A stretch of DNA of 64,000 bases from Oncomelania hupensis (lineage: Eukaryota > Mollusca > Gastropoda > Littorinimorpha > Pomatiopsidae): the NCBI GenBank assembly GCA_036898135.1, contig CM072525.1, positions 52,123,799 to 52,187,798 on the forward strand. Direction: 5' to 3'. Under the pieces are notes generated by a model. That model ran no database searches. It saw nothing but the letters and a program-made list of their open reading frames with translations, and was not told where the DNA came from. This document shows positions 1-10,639 of this stretch, piece by piece. The first letter of the stretch is position 1. Each line of letters begins with the position of its first letter. Both the position numbers and the translations under genes were made by a program.

Positions 1-160
1 AAAATGCGGAAGTATTTCTGTCTTTCGAGTACGTTCCCTTAAACCCTTCAGAAACTCAACAAATTGTGTTACAGACAACATATTGTACTGATTCAGTGAC
101 CGTAACATGCGTAGTTCTTATATTTCCATGTAAATTTAATCGAATTTAACTTGCATTGAC

Positions 161-998
161 ACCCCTTGGGGTCATGAGCAATCTTGCCACTGTAGATTGT
201 TCTAACCTATAAAGGGAAAAGTGAAAGCCCCAGTTGAAAACCTGTCTTTCCTTTGTAGGCATGACCGATTCACTGCGGCAACAGTACCCCCGTTGGGGTG
301 CCGGGGGTTTCAGTATAAATAGTATCCCCGCTTTATGGAGGTTTGGTAAAGTAAAAGAGATCCGTTGGATCTCATTTGTGATATGATGATGATGGTCATT
401 GTTGTCAGGGTGGCGACGTGGTGATCGTCCTTAACGCTCATGCAATAGGACGTTAAGCATCGTTTTTCGTTCGAGGTTTGGTGCTTTAGATTCCCACTGT
501 CGCTATCTTCCTCATTTGCTCTTTCCCGTTCCTGCTCTGTCCTATCACTCTGCTATACTATCTTCTTCTTCGCTAGATCAATGACCTACCTTTTTTCTTG
601 AAAACTCTTCCTGGACAAGACTCCTTGTTTGTGTATGAGGTCTGTTGGATCAGCTTGGGAGTGTTGGGCGCTTTCTGCCGGGTGGTCACTGGGGCTTCCT
701 ATGGTGTTATTATTTGGCAATGTAGGCATTTTATATGTATGTGTTTTGTTGATAATTTATAATGATGTTTGTATTCTATTTTGGTTTTGTAACCGGGGGT
801 TCGAGTAGTTGGGGTAAAGCCTCAGCCGTCCCCTGCGTGGGATGTCTTTATTGTAAAGTGACTGGCCGGTGGAGGGCATTCAATTTTCCCACTAGGGTTG
901 TTTCAGCAGATCTTTTATGCGGATCGGGGGTTGTCCGGTCCTGATTTGGCTCGGAAGAGTCCGCTGGACCTAAAGCAACAATCAATCAATCAATCAAT
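161..998 (+). mobile_element. Family C nonautonomous retroelement, copy C1 (full length)
   Basis: An 838-bp noncoding element flanked by a perfect 12-bp direct repeat ACTTGCATTGAC (149-160 and 999-1010). It starts ACCCCTTGGGG, carries a TATAAATAG-containing block near 311, and ends with a block containing TCCTGATTTGGCTCGG and CCGCTGGACCTAAAGCAAC followed by a CAAT-repeat tail. Copy C3 (55736) starts at the same base with a different TSD, which fixes the 5' end. No long frame is conserved between copies. The 3' terminal block matches the 3' ends of I-type LINEs in this window, so the element is probably mobilised by that LINE (inference). Confidence 0.85.
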
Positions 999-1010
999 AC
1001 TTGCATTGAC

Positions 1011-1642
1011 AGACTTTCATTCACTTTTGCCCACGACGGCAAATGAATACATTATCGTCGTGAGGAAGCTCTCACTACGCGTAACGAATAAATAGAACAA
1101 TGAAGTGACTATTTCATACCGCACTGAACATGTTGTTGTATAAATTTTTTATTCATCAGATTAACATAAGTTGTACTGATAAAAACATAACATGAGTTCC
1201 TAGTCCCCGATAGGTCTTTAGTAATGATGATGATGATGATGGCGATGATGAATGATAATTGTCACAGGCAATGTTTGGAAGTTATGATGCTGCCTATGAT
1301 TTTTGCTGTTTTCTCGTGTGCCTATAGCGGAAATGATTGGATTAAGTCTTTGGGCAGTCTAGGCTTACGTCATCGTCACAGTGACGTCAGGGTCGATATT
1401 ACGTTATTCATATCACGGGTCTGTTTCTGGATGAGTAACGCATCGGTTTTCCTGGCGTTGCAGGCATGGCTGTTTTGTCCCTCAGGTTTGGTCATTTCAT
1501 CTTGGAAAGAGAGTAGGAGGGGGGGGGGGGGGGGGACGATGATGGTCAAGTGACTGACTGACGGGGGTTATAGCTGACCGCTGGATTGGGTAAGTTCAAG
1601 ATGTAGCAGAAGAATTGTGGCCACGGTTGAGATGGCAATATT
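1011..1642. other. No gene seen; simple repeats
   Basis: Holds a short ATG-repeat run near 1224-1250 and a 17-base G run at 1519-1535. The open frame at 1224-1553 is low complexity at its start and has no recognisable domain. I see nothing else. Confidence 0.6.
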
Positions 1643-1845
1643 GTCCACATGTTTCTCCCAGTCGTGGTGCACATCTTGGCCAGCCTTGGCATTTCAGTCG
1701 CTTTGCACTATGACTATGTCCTCCTTCGGCACTTGGTCAAGGACAGCCTGTAGAAGTGCCGAAGAAGGACATAGTCATAGTGCAAAGCGACTGAAATGCC
1801 AAGGCTGGTCAAGATGCGCACCACGACTGGGAGAAACATGTGGAC
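1643..1845. repeat. 92-bp inverted repeat at the 5' end of RTE copy R1
   Basis: Arms 1643-1734 and 1754-1845 are reverse complements with few mismatches, separated by 19 bp. Both arms are the RTE endonuclease segment around the GDWNAKVGQD motif. The minus-oriented piece runs to 1753 and the plus-oriented element continues from 1754. This is a 5' foldback, as expected from template switching or twin priming during target-primed reverse transcription. Confidence 0.85.
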
Positions 1846-2088
1846 CCCACTGCAACAACGAGACAAATGACAGGGGTCTGAGACTCTTGGAGTTTTTCAG
1901 ATACAACAATCTGATACTGCCAAACACGCGTGGTCTCCAAACAAAACCCAGACAATGGACATGACCCAGTCCCAGCGGGGAGCATCACAACCAAATTGAC
2001 TACATCATGGTGAAGACACGCTTCAGATCTGGCATCAACGTTTGCAGGACACGCACCTAGCCTTCCAGGAGGAAGTGACCACGATTTC

Positions 2089-2622
2089 GTGAAGATGTCC
2101 TTCCGGCTAGGCCGGCTCCACCTAAAGCGAGTAAGCACAGCAAAGTGTACCAGAATGAAGTTCGACCTGGAGAAACTGCAAGACCCGGAGGTGGCAGAAA
2201 TATTCCAAGCCTCAATTGGAGGGAAATTTGCACCAATGCTCACTGTTGCAGCTGTTGTTGAAGATGTCAACACCATGACCAACACCTTCAATTCAGCTGT
2301 GACAGATGCCGCCACTGAGATCTTTGGCAAGCACCGCCCAAAGAAGAAACCATGGATCACACCTGACTTTTTGGGCCTGTGTGATAAACGAAGAGGAATG
2401 AAAAAGAAAAAGAACACCTCACAGAGAGCTGATGTCTACCGAAAAATCAACAATGACATCCGAAAAGGCATGCGCACAACAAAGGAGAACTGGATAGAAG
2501 ATCAATGCGAGGAAATAGAGAACAGTCTGAACAAGAACAACAGTAAGAAGGCCTACCAGACTGTGAAGCGGCTGACAAGTGTTAAACCGCCCAAGGCCTG
2601 TGTGATAAACGAAGATGGATGA
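2089..2622 (+). pseudogene. RTE endonuclease to RT linker, 177-residue open fragment
   Basis: This fragment of the R1 pol frame covers the end of the AP-endonuclease domain (HLKRV...AKCTR) and the basic linker (GKHRPKKKPW, RKINNDIRKGMR, KKAYQTVKRLTSV) that precedes the reverse transcriptase. It diverges from the intact copies R5 and R8 and ends where a tandem duplication of the same linker begins. The endonuclease N-terminus and all RT motifs lie outside this frame, so it is a dead remnant. Confidence 0.8.
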
Positions 2623-2791
2623 AAAAGAAAAAGAACACCTCACAGAGAGCTGATGTCTACCGAAAAATCAACAATGACATCCGAAAAGGTATGCGCACAG
2701 CAAAGGAGAACTGCATAGAACATCAATGCCAGGAAATAGAGAACAGTCTGAACAAGAATAACAGCAAGACTGTGAAGCGGCTGATAAGTGT
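2379..2791 (+). repeat. Tandem duplication of about 205 bp inside R1
   Basis: The segment starting at the CTGTGTGATAAACGAAG motif (2379) recurs from 2598 with about 95% similarity to 2791. The second copy lacks a few codons near its end. It duplicates the linker region of the RTE pol and is not seen in other copies, so it arose locally after insertion. Confidence 0.8.
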
Positions 2792-2882
2792 TAACCATGC
2801 GCAAGCCTTACAGAAGAGCAAAAAGTCTTGGATATATAGAGTACTGCTCTGACCGTTACAACCACACACCAAACGGAGACCC

Positions 2883-3140
2883 CAGGGCCGGATCTGGGGG
2901 GGGGGGTGTCCTGGGTTCCGGACCCCCCTCCCCCCCCTCTGGCCATTCGATGTACCTCACTCAGTCAGAAAAAAAATATATATGGTTTTTTTTTAAAGCT
3001 CTTAATTTAATTGACACTGGTGGTAAGTAAAACGTTCCTCATTCTACTCAAGTTCCTCGAGCGGACACGTTTTTGTCACCCCTAACCCCTTAAAAAATTT
3101 TTGGAACCCCCCCACTCCAAGAGTAAGTGATCCGGCCCTG
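2883..3140. mobile_element. 258-bp MITE, hAT-like termini
   Basis: Perfect 12-bp terminal inverted repeats, CAGGGCCGGATC (2883-2894) and GATCCGGCCCTG (3129-3140), followed inwards by G-rich runs on both ends. It interrupts RTE copy R1, whose uninterrupted sequence is known from R5 and R8. That comparison shows a duplicated GACCC (2878-2882 and 3141-3145). There is no coding capacity. CAGGG termini fit hAT-type elements, but a 5-bp duplication is shorter than the usual 8 bp, so the superfamily is tentative. Confidence 0.85.
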
Positions 3141-4716
3141 GACCCATCAGTTCTAGCATGTTCCCAGAACAGAGAAGAGGAAGAAATCCTCCCAATTTTC
3201 TGAGAAGAAGTTGAGGCAGCAGTGCAATCACTGAAGAAGGGGAATTTAGCGGGAGTGGACAACGTACCCGCGGAATTGCTTCAAGCAGTAAGAGAAGCGA
3301 AGATTGACGTCATAACTATTTTAGATCTGTATCAAGATCTGGCAGAGTGGGGAGTGGCATAAACCATAAACCCAGTTGCTTGGCATCACTCTTCACAAAA
3401 GAGTAACCTTCATGAGCGTGAAAATTAACGCACCATCAGCCTCATCAGACATCCCAGCAAGGTCATCCTAAAAATAATACTCAACAAGTTGAAACCCAAA
3501 GCTGAATAAACCATAGCGGAAGAACAAACAGGATTGAGTACAGTGCGAAGTACCACTAAACATATTTTCTAACTCAGAATAATCTGGAGAAAGACCTACA
3601 GCACAACAACATCGATATCATGTGTTGTGTAGACTTCAAGAAAGCGTTTGACCGAGTCTGGCATGCAGCTCTTTGGTCAACCATGATAGTGTACAAATTC
3701 AACCCTAAAATTATTGAAGTCATCAAAAGACATTAAGACAATGCCACCAGTGCAGTCCTCCATAACAGCACCATCTGGAAGTGGTTCATAACAACAATCG
3801 GCGTGCGTCAAGGATGCCTGCTCTCTTCAAAATCTCCCTAGAGCGCATGATGTCAGATGCCCTTGCAGATCACGGAGGCACTATCAGCATAGGGGATAGA
3901 GCAACGTCCGTTCTGCGGATGATATTGATGGTTTGGCTGGAGAGGAGCAATAACTTGAACAGCGGGTACAGAGGCTTGACACCACCTCCAGAGCCTATGG
4001 AATGGAAATAAGTGTAGATAAGACCACAATGATGACCAAATGATGATATGTGTTATATGGCATCAACATGGACATCAAAGTAAAAGCCAATCCCTCAACG
4101 CAATGCATAGCTTCAAAAATGTAGGAGCCATTGAATCAGACAATGGATCTCGACATGAAGTCCTCTCCAGGATCGTACAAACAACTGCTGCCATGACAAG
4201 GTTGAAGCCCATTTGGAAAGACAGGACAAACCAGTTTACATTCCAAGGTAAGGATGCTGCGCTCCCTTGTCATCCCCATCTTTCTATACGCTTGCGAAAC
4301 ATGGACCCCCACAGCATGTCTACAACGAAGAATTCAAAGCATAAAGATGAGGTGCTGCAGAAGACCTATGGGCATTTCCTATACCCAGCACATCACCAAT
4401 AACGAAGTCCGACAGACCATCACACAAGCCATTGGACAACACGATGACATGCTCACAATGGTGAAGAAACTGAAACTTTGATGGTATGGCCACGTCACCA
4501 GAGCATCTGGCCTTGCAAAGACCATCCTGCAAGCCACGGTGCAAAGAGGCAGAAGAAGAGGGAGAAAGAACAAGGTGGGAGGACAACATTCGATAATGGA
4601 CTGGCTTGACACTGATTGAAGCCGTGAGGGTGGTTGAGGACAGATGGAGTAGGCTGGTTAAACAATCATTTGTGGTGCCCCAACAACCTTCGAGTTACGG
4701 GATATGATAGGATAGG

Positions 4717-5323
4717 AAAAGACTTCGGACTGTATCTTCTCAGGCAAGTGTTGGCAGATTATATGCAGCAGGATTACTATGTTTCAGAAACAACTAACCT
4801 GTACGGACGTGAAAGAGGTTTGTTTTTTCTTCGTTACTCCCCGAAATGTTTGATTGAGTCGTTGCCATTACTGTTGCCATCGCCGTTTTAGATACGATGC
4901 TCATTATTTCTGACGTTATTGTGGTCGCAGTTGCTGTTGCTGGCCCGTTGGACATTAGGCGTTGATGCTGCTTTCATCGGCTGCTGTCGCTGTCCACTAA
5001 AGTCGTGTCGTGGACGCTGGCTCTGTGGTAAGGAATTACAACCTTCGAAAGTAAGGTACATGTTGTAAGTGTATATCTACCTCATTTTCATTCATTAGTT
5101 CATCTTTGTTTGATGCGTATGATTTGTTACAATTCGTAGCACCTTAATTTAATTGTCATGTGTTCTTAAACTATAACTTGATTTGTACTTGCTCCAACTA
5201 TAACAATGGTACTCATCCCGCCAAAACAGAATCCACATTTGTTTTTAAATATGTGCGAGACCAATCCTAAATAGTTCCAACAAATGATATTTTAAGAAAA
5301 AAAATAAAACAAACAAACAAAAA
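4717..5323. other. No gene seen
   Basis: AT-leaning unique-looking sequence between RTE copy R1 and the family F repeat, ending in an A-rich stretch near 5298-5320. Short open frames lack recognisable domains. Confidence 0.5.
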
Positions 5324-6230
5324 ATCGTCCGCTCATCTGTCCGGCATCTGTCTGTCTGGATATTCAAAATCCAAAAGTGGTTTAATATCTCAGAACAGAA
5401 CCTATTTCAAATATAACAACCAAACGTGGTAAGATGGTGTATATTCATGAGACCTTATAAAATGCTGTGAATCATTGACTTCACTTCAAAGTTCAAAGTC
5501 AAGGCTACAGGGAGAGGAATTGATTTAAGAAAATTTCACGTTATTAATGTTGAATGTATGATTCTTTGATGCTTGATAGACATTAATTAGACAAATATCA
5601 TGTGCAAATTTGGTCAACCTCACTCCAAGGTCAAGGTCACTGGAGCTGTCCAAAGTTAGTTCGTATTGGCACTTTGAACTGACCTGGACCCCAAACTATG
5701 AGAGATATACAGTTGAAACTTTTATATAGCGATGATAGATTGATCTTTCATATATGTTCCGTTTTTGAGTTGATCTTGAAGGTCAAGGTCAATTTAAGCC
5801 CTCCCAAAACATACAAAAAATATGTCATTTTTCGAATGGCTCTATTTAACAAATATTATGCCAAAACAATTGGGTTATTTGATCATACATGAGCATGACA
5901 GTTCATGTGAAGGTCAAGATCATCCCGCAGTCAAGGTCACTGAAGGTCAAGGTCATCCCAGGGTCACTGTTTTTTTTTAAATAATATAACTTTTGCTGTA
6001 GTTTATTTGATATTACATGAGTGTATTTGGAGCCAGAGGTCAAATTCATCTCAAGGTCAAAAACAAAGACAGATGAATGCCACTGTTTCATTTTTTTTCC
6101 TGGGCAGTCATTTTCATGTTACATATTGCAAGTTCCATAAGGTGCATGTGAGTCATTTGGGCTTTGCCCTTCTAGTTGATGAACATTGAACTGTACAGAA
6201 GGCAGACTGACAGACTGGGATCTTTGATCA
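5324..6230 (+). repeat. Family F dispersed repeat rich in AAGGTCA motifs
   Basis: The part from about 5790 to 6140 recurs at about 42080-42450 and 47615-47970 with the same order of blocks (AAATATGTCAT, GGGTTATTTGATCA, ATGAGTGTATTTGGAGCC). It contains repeated (TCA)AGGTCA words at 5625-5640, 5778-5793, 5931-5955 and 6050-6058. These match extended nuclear-receptor half-sites of the NR5A/ERR type; any binding is inference. The outer ends carry loosely inverted CTGTCTG/CAGACTG words, so an ancient DNA transposon is possible. Noncoding. Confidence 0.7.
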
Positions 6231-6284
6231 AAAGACACGCGAAGTCGTAGAACACTAGTTTTTTTGAGTCAGATAGTATACTAT

Positions 6285-7010
6285 TCCATAGCCAATGGAA
6301 TATAAATAAATGCAGAGAAGACCAAAATGATGACCAACAACCCCAATGGCATCAACACTGACATCAAAGTCCAAGACCAATCCCTCAACACAGTGCATAA
6401 TTTCAAATATTTAGAAGCCGTTGTATCAGACAATGTGTCCCAACAGAAAGTCCTCGGATCGCACAAACAACTGCTGCCATGACAAGGTTGAAGCCCATTT
6501 GGAAAGACAGGACCATCAGTCTACATTCCAAGGTAAGGTTGCTGCGCTCCCTTGTCATCTCCATCTTCCTTTACGCTTGTGAAACATGAACCCTCACAGA
6601 AGATCTACAACGAAGAATGCAAAGCATGGCGATGAGGTGCTACAGAAGACTTCTGGGCATTTTCTATACCCTGCACATCACCAACGACGAAGTCCGACAG
6701 ACCATCACACAAACCATTGGACAATAACGATGACATGCTCACAGCGGTGAAGAAACGGAAACTCCGATGGTATGGCCACGTCACCAGATCATCAGGCCTT
6801 GCAAAGACCGTCCTGCAAGGCACAGTGCAAGGAAACAGAAGAAGAGGGAGACAGAAAAAAAACGTGGGAGGACGACATTCGAGAATGGACCGGCTTGACA
6901 TTGAGCGAAGCCATGAGGGTTGCTGAGGACAGAGAAAGATGGAGTACGCTGGTTAAACGATCATCTGTGGTGGTCCAACGACCTTCGTGTTATGGGATAG
7001 AGTAGGGTAG
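6285..7010 (+). mobile_element. RTE-like LINE copy R2, 5'-truncated
   Basis: 726-bp 3' portion of the RTE family, from the EISAEKTK-equivalent block of the RT to the 3' terminus with a GTAGGGTAGG tail. It is flanked by GATAGTATACTAT (6272-6284) and GATAGTTTACTAT (7011-7023), a 13-bp TSD with one mismatch. Frameshifts break the RWYGHVTR region. This is a typical 5'-truncated LINE insertion. Confidence 0.85.
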
Positions 7011-7023
7011 GATAGTTTACTAT

Positions 7024-7439
7024 CTGTGGTTTCAGATTGTCTACACCTTTCTTCGTTTGTACTTACGTTCTATGTCTGGATTTCTACGTTCGAGTTTCCC
7101 GTACCACGTGCAGGGAGTCCTTGGAGCTGTGTGTCCGGTATCGTCGTCGGGACCGTGGGTAGCATTAGGACCATCCAGGAATCAGGCTGGGAATCATAAT
7201 ATATGTTCAATTCTGTTCTCCTTTATTTGTTTAGAATCGTTACAAAACGAACTCTCAGACATTTTCAATCGGAAGTGCGTATGTTTTCGTTTACATCTCG
7301 TTTAAGCATTTGCGTTTGTTAAACGTGGTAAAGCTTTATTCAAAGCCTCAAGTGTGTTTTTGCCTCGACATACACTGCACGGTATTCTTTGCTGAAAAAA
7401 TGATCAGCTCCCGCACGTGATCTAAATCTGATTGTTGAC
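7024..7439. other. No gene seen
   Basis: The 82-residue open frame at 7057-7305 shows no domain that I recognise. No repeat of note. Confidence 0.5.
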
Positions 7440-8294
7440 AGTCTCAACTAGAATATATAGGACACCCTTAATGATTTCCAGAACTGACAATGATCAGCCA
7501 CGATGGTAGTTTCCAGTTGTCATAGAGAGGGCTAAGGATACGATGTCTGAGATTGTTTAATTATTTGAAAAGAGAGCACCTCGATGACTTTGATTGAATA
7601 TAAAGAATGACGACGGTGATTTCACAGAAAGATTTATACATTCCGATTAGGAACATTGTATTGACAAAATAGAAAGAACGCCTGTGATTTGGTTGAATAG
7701 ATAAAACCCTTGATCAACTTCCTTTTTATGGTATGGTTTATGGCCTCGATGATGATTTGATGGTTGGAATAGTTATACTGAGGTGCAATCTTGATGATTT
7801 CTTAGAAAGAATAAATGACATCGCTCTTGAATTGGTTAGAATATGACGGATTAAGGTTAGAAAGACATTTATAATTTCATCGATGCAATATATAGAACGG
7901 TGGCTTTATTGATGCAATTTAGGCTTATAAAACGACAGTGTTCATTCATTGACTGATAACAGAACGGTGTTGATGTTTCACTGATGAGATACATAGAACG
8001 ATGTTATTATTTCATGGATGCAATGTATAGGATTGTAGTGTTAAATTCGTTGGTGCAGTACAGTGAAGGTTGCTGATATTGCATTGATACAATATATGGA
8101 ACGGGAGTGCTATTTCATTCTTGCAACATATATAACATATAGAACGGCGATGCTATATGTAGAATCGGGGTGTTATTTCATTGAGGCAATAAATAAAACG
8201 GTGGTGTTATTAATTGATGCACTATATAGAACTGTGATGTTTATTTCATTGATGCAAGATATAGAAAGGTAGCGTTTATTTCCTTGAGGCAATA
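7440..8294. repeat. Degenerate minisatellite, unit about 40-55 bp
   Basis: Diverged tandem units of the form ATTTCATTGATGCAATATAT followed by AGAACGGTGGTGTT, clearest at 7860-8290 and fainter back to about 7440. Spacing varies, so this is an old array. Short open frames here (8063-8272) are by-products of the repeat. Confidence 0.75.
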
Positions 8295-8295
8295 A

Positions 8296-8799
8296 CAACT
8301 CTTCAACATCTTCATGGAGAGCATCATGTGAGATGCCATTGCATATCACAAAGGCACCGTCAGGGGGTAGAGCAATCTCCAACCTCCGTTTTGCGGATGA
8401 CCTTGATGGATTGGCTGGAGAGGTACAAGAACTTGAACAACTGGTACAGAGGCATGACATCACCTCCAGAGCCATTGGAATAGAAATAAGTGCAGAAAAG
8501 ACCAAACTGATTACAAACATGGCATCATCACGGACATCAAAGTCCAAGCCGAATCCCTCAACACGGTGCATAGCTTCCTAAATTAAAAAGCCATTGTATC
8601 AGAAAATGAGTCCCGACAGGAAGTCCTCTCCAGAATCGCACAAACAACTGCTGTCCTGACAAGGTTAAAGCCCCTTTGGAAATACATATCAGACTATATT
8701 CTATGGTAAGGCTGCTGCGCTTCCTTGTCATAACCATCTTCCTTTACGCTTGCGAAACATGGGCCCTCACAGCATAGAATACGAGTAGGTTAGGATAGG
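8296..8799 (+). mobile_element. RTE-like LINE copy R3, truncated and internally deleted
   Basis: Begins at the CTCTTCAACATCTTC block just upstream of the FADD motif (RT), runs to the ACETW-like block at about 8752, then jumps directly to the 3' terminus (ACGAGTAGGTTAGGATAGG). About 330 bp of the C-terminal coding part, present in the other copies, is missing. It abuts the minisatellite on its left. Confidence 0.8.
8333..8581 (+). pseudogene. RT core fragment of R3
   Basis: 82-residue open piece with NLRFADDLDG, the FADD catalytic motif of reverse transcriptase, and the following EISAEKTK block. It lies within R3 and has neither the upstream RT motifs nor an intact C-terminus. It is a relic with no predicted activity. 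Confidence 0.8.
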
Positions 8800-9361
8800 T
8801 GGTTTTAGACAAAACTAGATATGAATATCTGGAAAGACAGAGTTGATTTCAACAAAGCTTGATTTGAATGAGTGAAAAAAAAACGATTACCGATTATGTT
8901 ATTTTCATTCATTGACAGTCCATTATAACTTTTGCTAACTTTCGGTGATGGAATTTATGTCTGCATGTATCTGCAGTGTGTCAAAACCTCTGCTGATTAT
9001 TTTGATGGCTATAAGATTTAGTGTACAAAGCCAAGTGTTGCTGACTTGCGGTGGTGTTGCTCAGATGGCCATAATGTCTTGGCCCGACCTCTCATTCTCA
9101 CAATGCCTCGAGTAGATGATAATCCATAGTGGTCAGTAGAGGAGCTGCTTACGAACTGTTTGTTCTCGTAAGACTTCCATCTCATACGTGCGAGGGGCAG
9201 CTCCACGCGTGCGCCTCATGTTCTTCCCACATCTGGTAAGCCTCCTTTACTCACACATAGGTCTGAAGCCACTCCTGACATCAACATTGTGGACAATTAC
9301 CTGCAGACCACTTTAAAAGAAGACCACGCTAGGGGTTTGGGAATATGACAGAATACACAGC
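8800..9361. other. No gene seen
   Basis: Unique-looking sequence between R3 and the AAT microsatellite. No open frame with a recognisable domain on either strand. Confidence 0.5.
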
Positions 9362-9443
<82 letters not shown>

Positions 9444-9445
9444 TT
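9362..9445. repeat. AAT trinucleotide microsatellite
   Basis: About 28 nearly perfect AAT units. The complementary ATT array lies 670 bp downstream at 10116-10181, so the two could pair. Confidence 0.95.
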
Positions 9446-10114
9446 AATAAAGTTATGATTTAGTAACTGATCAATTAAAGTAGCTATGATGCTTTGAGAG
9501 ATGGATCAGGCAGAACACTGGTGATGACAATCAACGCGGCAAGAGAGAGAGAGACAGACAGAGAGACAAAAAGAGAGCATCGATGCTAATTGCAATGATT
9601 GAAAAGCACACTATTGCCTATGATAGTGTGAAACTCGGGGGCACACAATAATGTGACAGGTGGGGTAGAGGGTGAGGAGGTTGGGGACAGACTAGGTTGG
9701 AGAGGGTCTCTATGAGGAAAGTTTGGGTATAGGAATAACTAAACAAGCAATGGAGACAAGACTATCTTAAAATGAACATAGGAACAAATAGCAAGGTGTC
9801 CTGAAGCCCAGTCTGATTGGCAAATGATCAAGTGGAAACATTACAACACAACACGAGGCTTGGTGGGCGGTGTGAGGATGACGGAAGAGTGAGAGGGGGC
9901 GAGGGGAGGCAGGGGTAATTATTAGTGTGAAGAACAAGGCCATTACACAAGTTGGGTGCCTATACAGAGGATCCTTTGATAGCAAAGTGGTAGATAGCAC
10001 GCAGCCTAGTGTAGATGTATATACGGGTGACATTAGACTGGGTTTGGGGGTAAATGTTTCCAATGTAAAGGCATTTGGTCAAATACAATCTTATATCTTG
10101 CATTGCTTCTTGTA

Positions 10115-10115
<1 letters not shown>
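9446..10115. other. No gene seen, between two complementary trinucleotide arrays
   Basis: Contains a short GA-rich run (9541-9580) and otherwise unassigned sequence. The 98-residue minus frame (9767-10063) has no recognisable domain. Confidence 0.5.
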
Positions 10116-10180
<65 letters not shown>

Positions 10181-10181
10181 T
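10116..10181. repeat. ATT trinucleotide microsatellite
   Basis: About 22 uninterrupted ATT units, the reverse complement of the AAT array at 9362-9445. Possibly the tail of an L2-like element like that at 55480, but no such 3' end is recognisable next to it. Confidence 0.95.
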
Positions 10182-10639
10182 TAGATGGGGAACTTTAATG
10201 ACAAAAGGTGAGGACAGCATTTAAATGGTACGGACTACTGTGATGACGATATTAGATGTTTATCTGATAGGACTCAAATGGATTGAAGCTAAATGCCATG
10301 AAATGGTTGATTATTTTCTAGACAACTTTTATCGTGAAAAGTGAAACTTGGATGACAACTTTTAACATTGGCACACAACAATACGTCTTAAAGTTGAAGT
10401 AATTTTTATGCAGTGCGTACAATAACAACAAAATAATACTGTGAGCAGCGTTTATTGGAAGGGGAAAATATTGGCTTTAGACATCTGAGATGTGGAGACG
10501 TATCAGGATAGAAAGGGAAAATGGTGACTTCAGACAGGTGAGAGGTGGAGACGTACTAGGATGTGGGATGATGGGGGAGTGAACACTGACACTTCCTGGT
10601 GAAACACAAAAGGGGCGAGAATTGACTGTCGTTGTTCAA
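10182..10639. other. No gene seen
   Basis: Unassigned sequence leading into the 97-bp minisatellite. It contains two loosely repeated blocks (GGAGACGTATCAGGATAGAAAGG at about 10495 and its variant at about 10550). Confidence 0.5.

Larger units (their letters stand above)
1754..4716 (+). mobile_element. RTE-like LINE copy R1, degenerate
   Basis: Decayed copy of the EN-RT element best seen in R5, R6 and R8. Recognisable in order: the GDWNAKVGQD endonuclease region (about 1760), the HRPKKKPW block (2337), the RT region with a FADD-equivalent segment (about 3910), the RWYGHVTR-like C-terminal block (about 4480) and a 3' terminus ending in GATAGGATAGG. Many frameshifts and stops mean no function is retained. 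It contains a 205-bp tandem duplication (2379-2791) and a 258-bp MITE (2883-3140). Confidence 0.85.
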
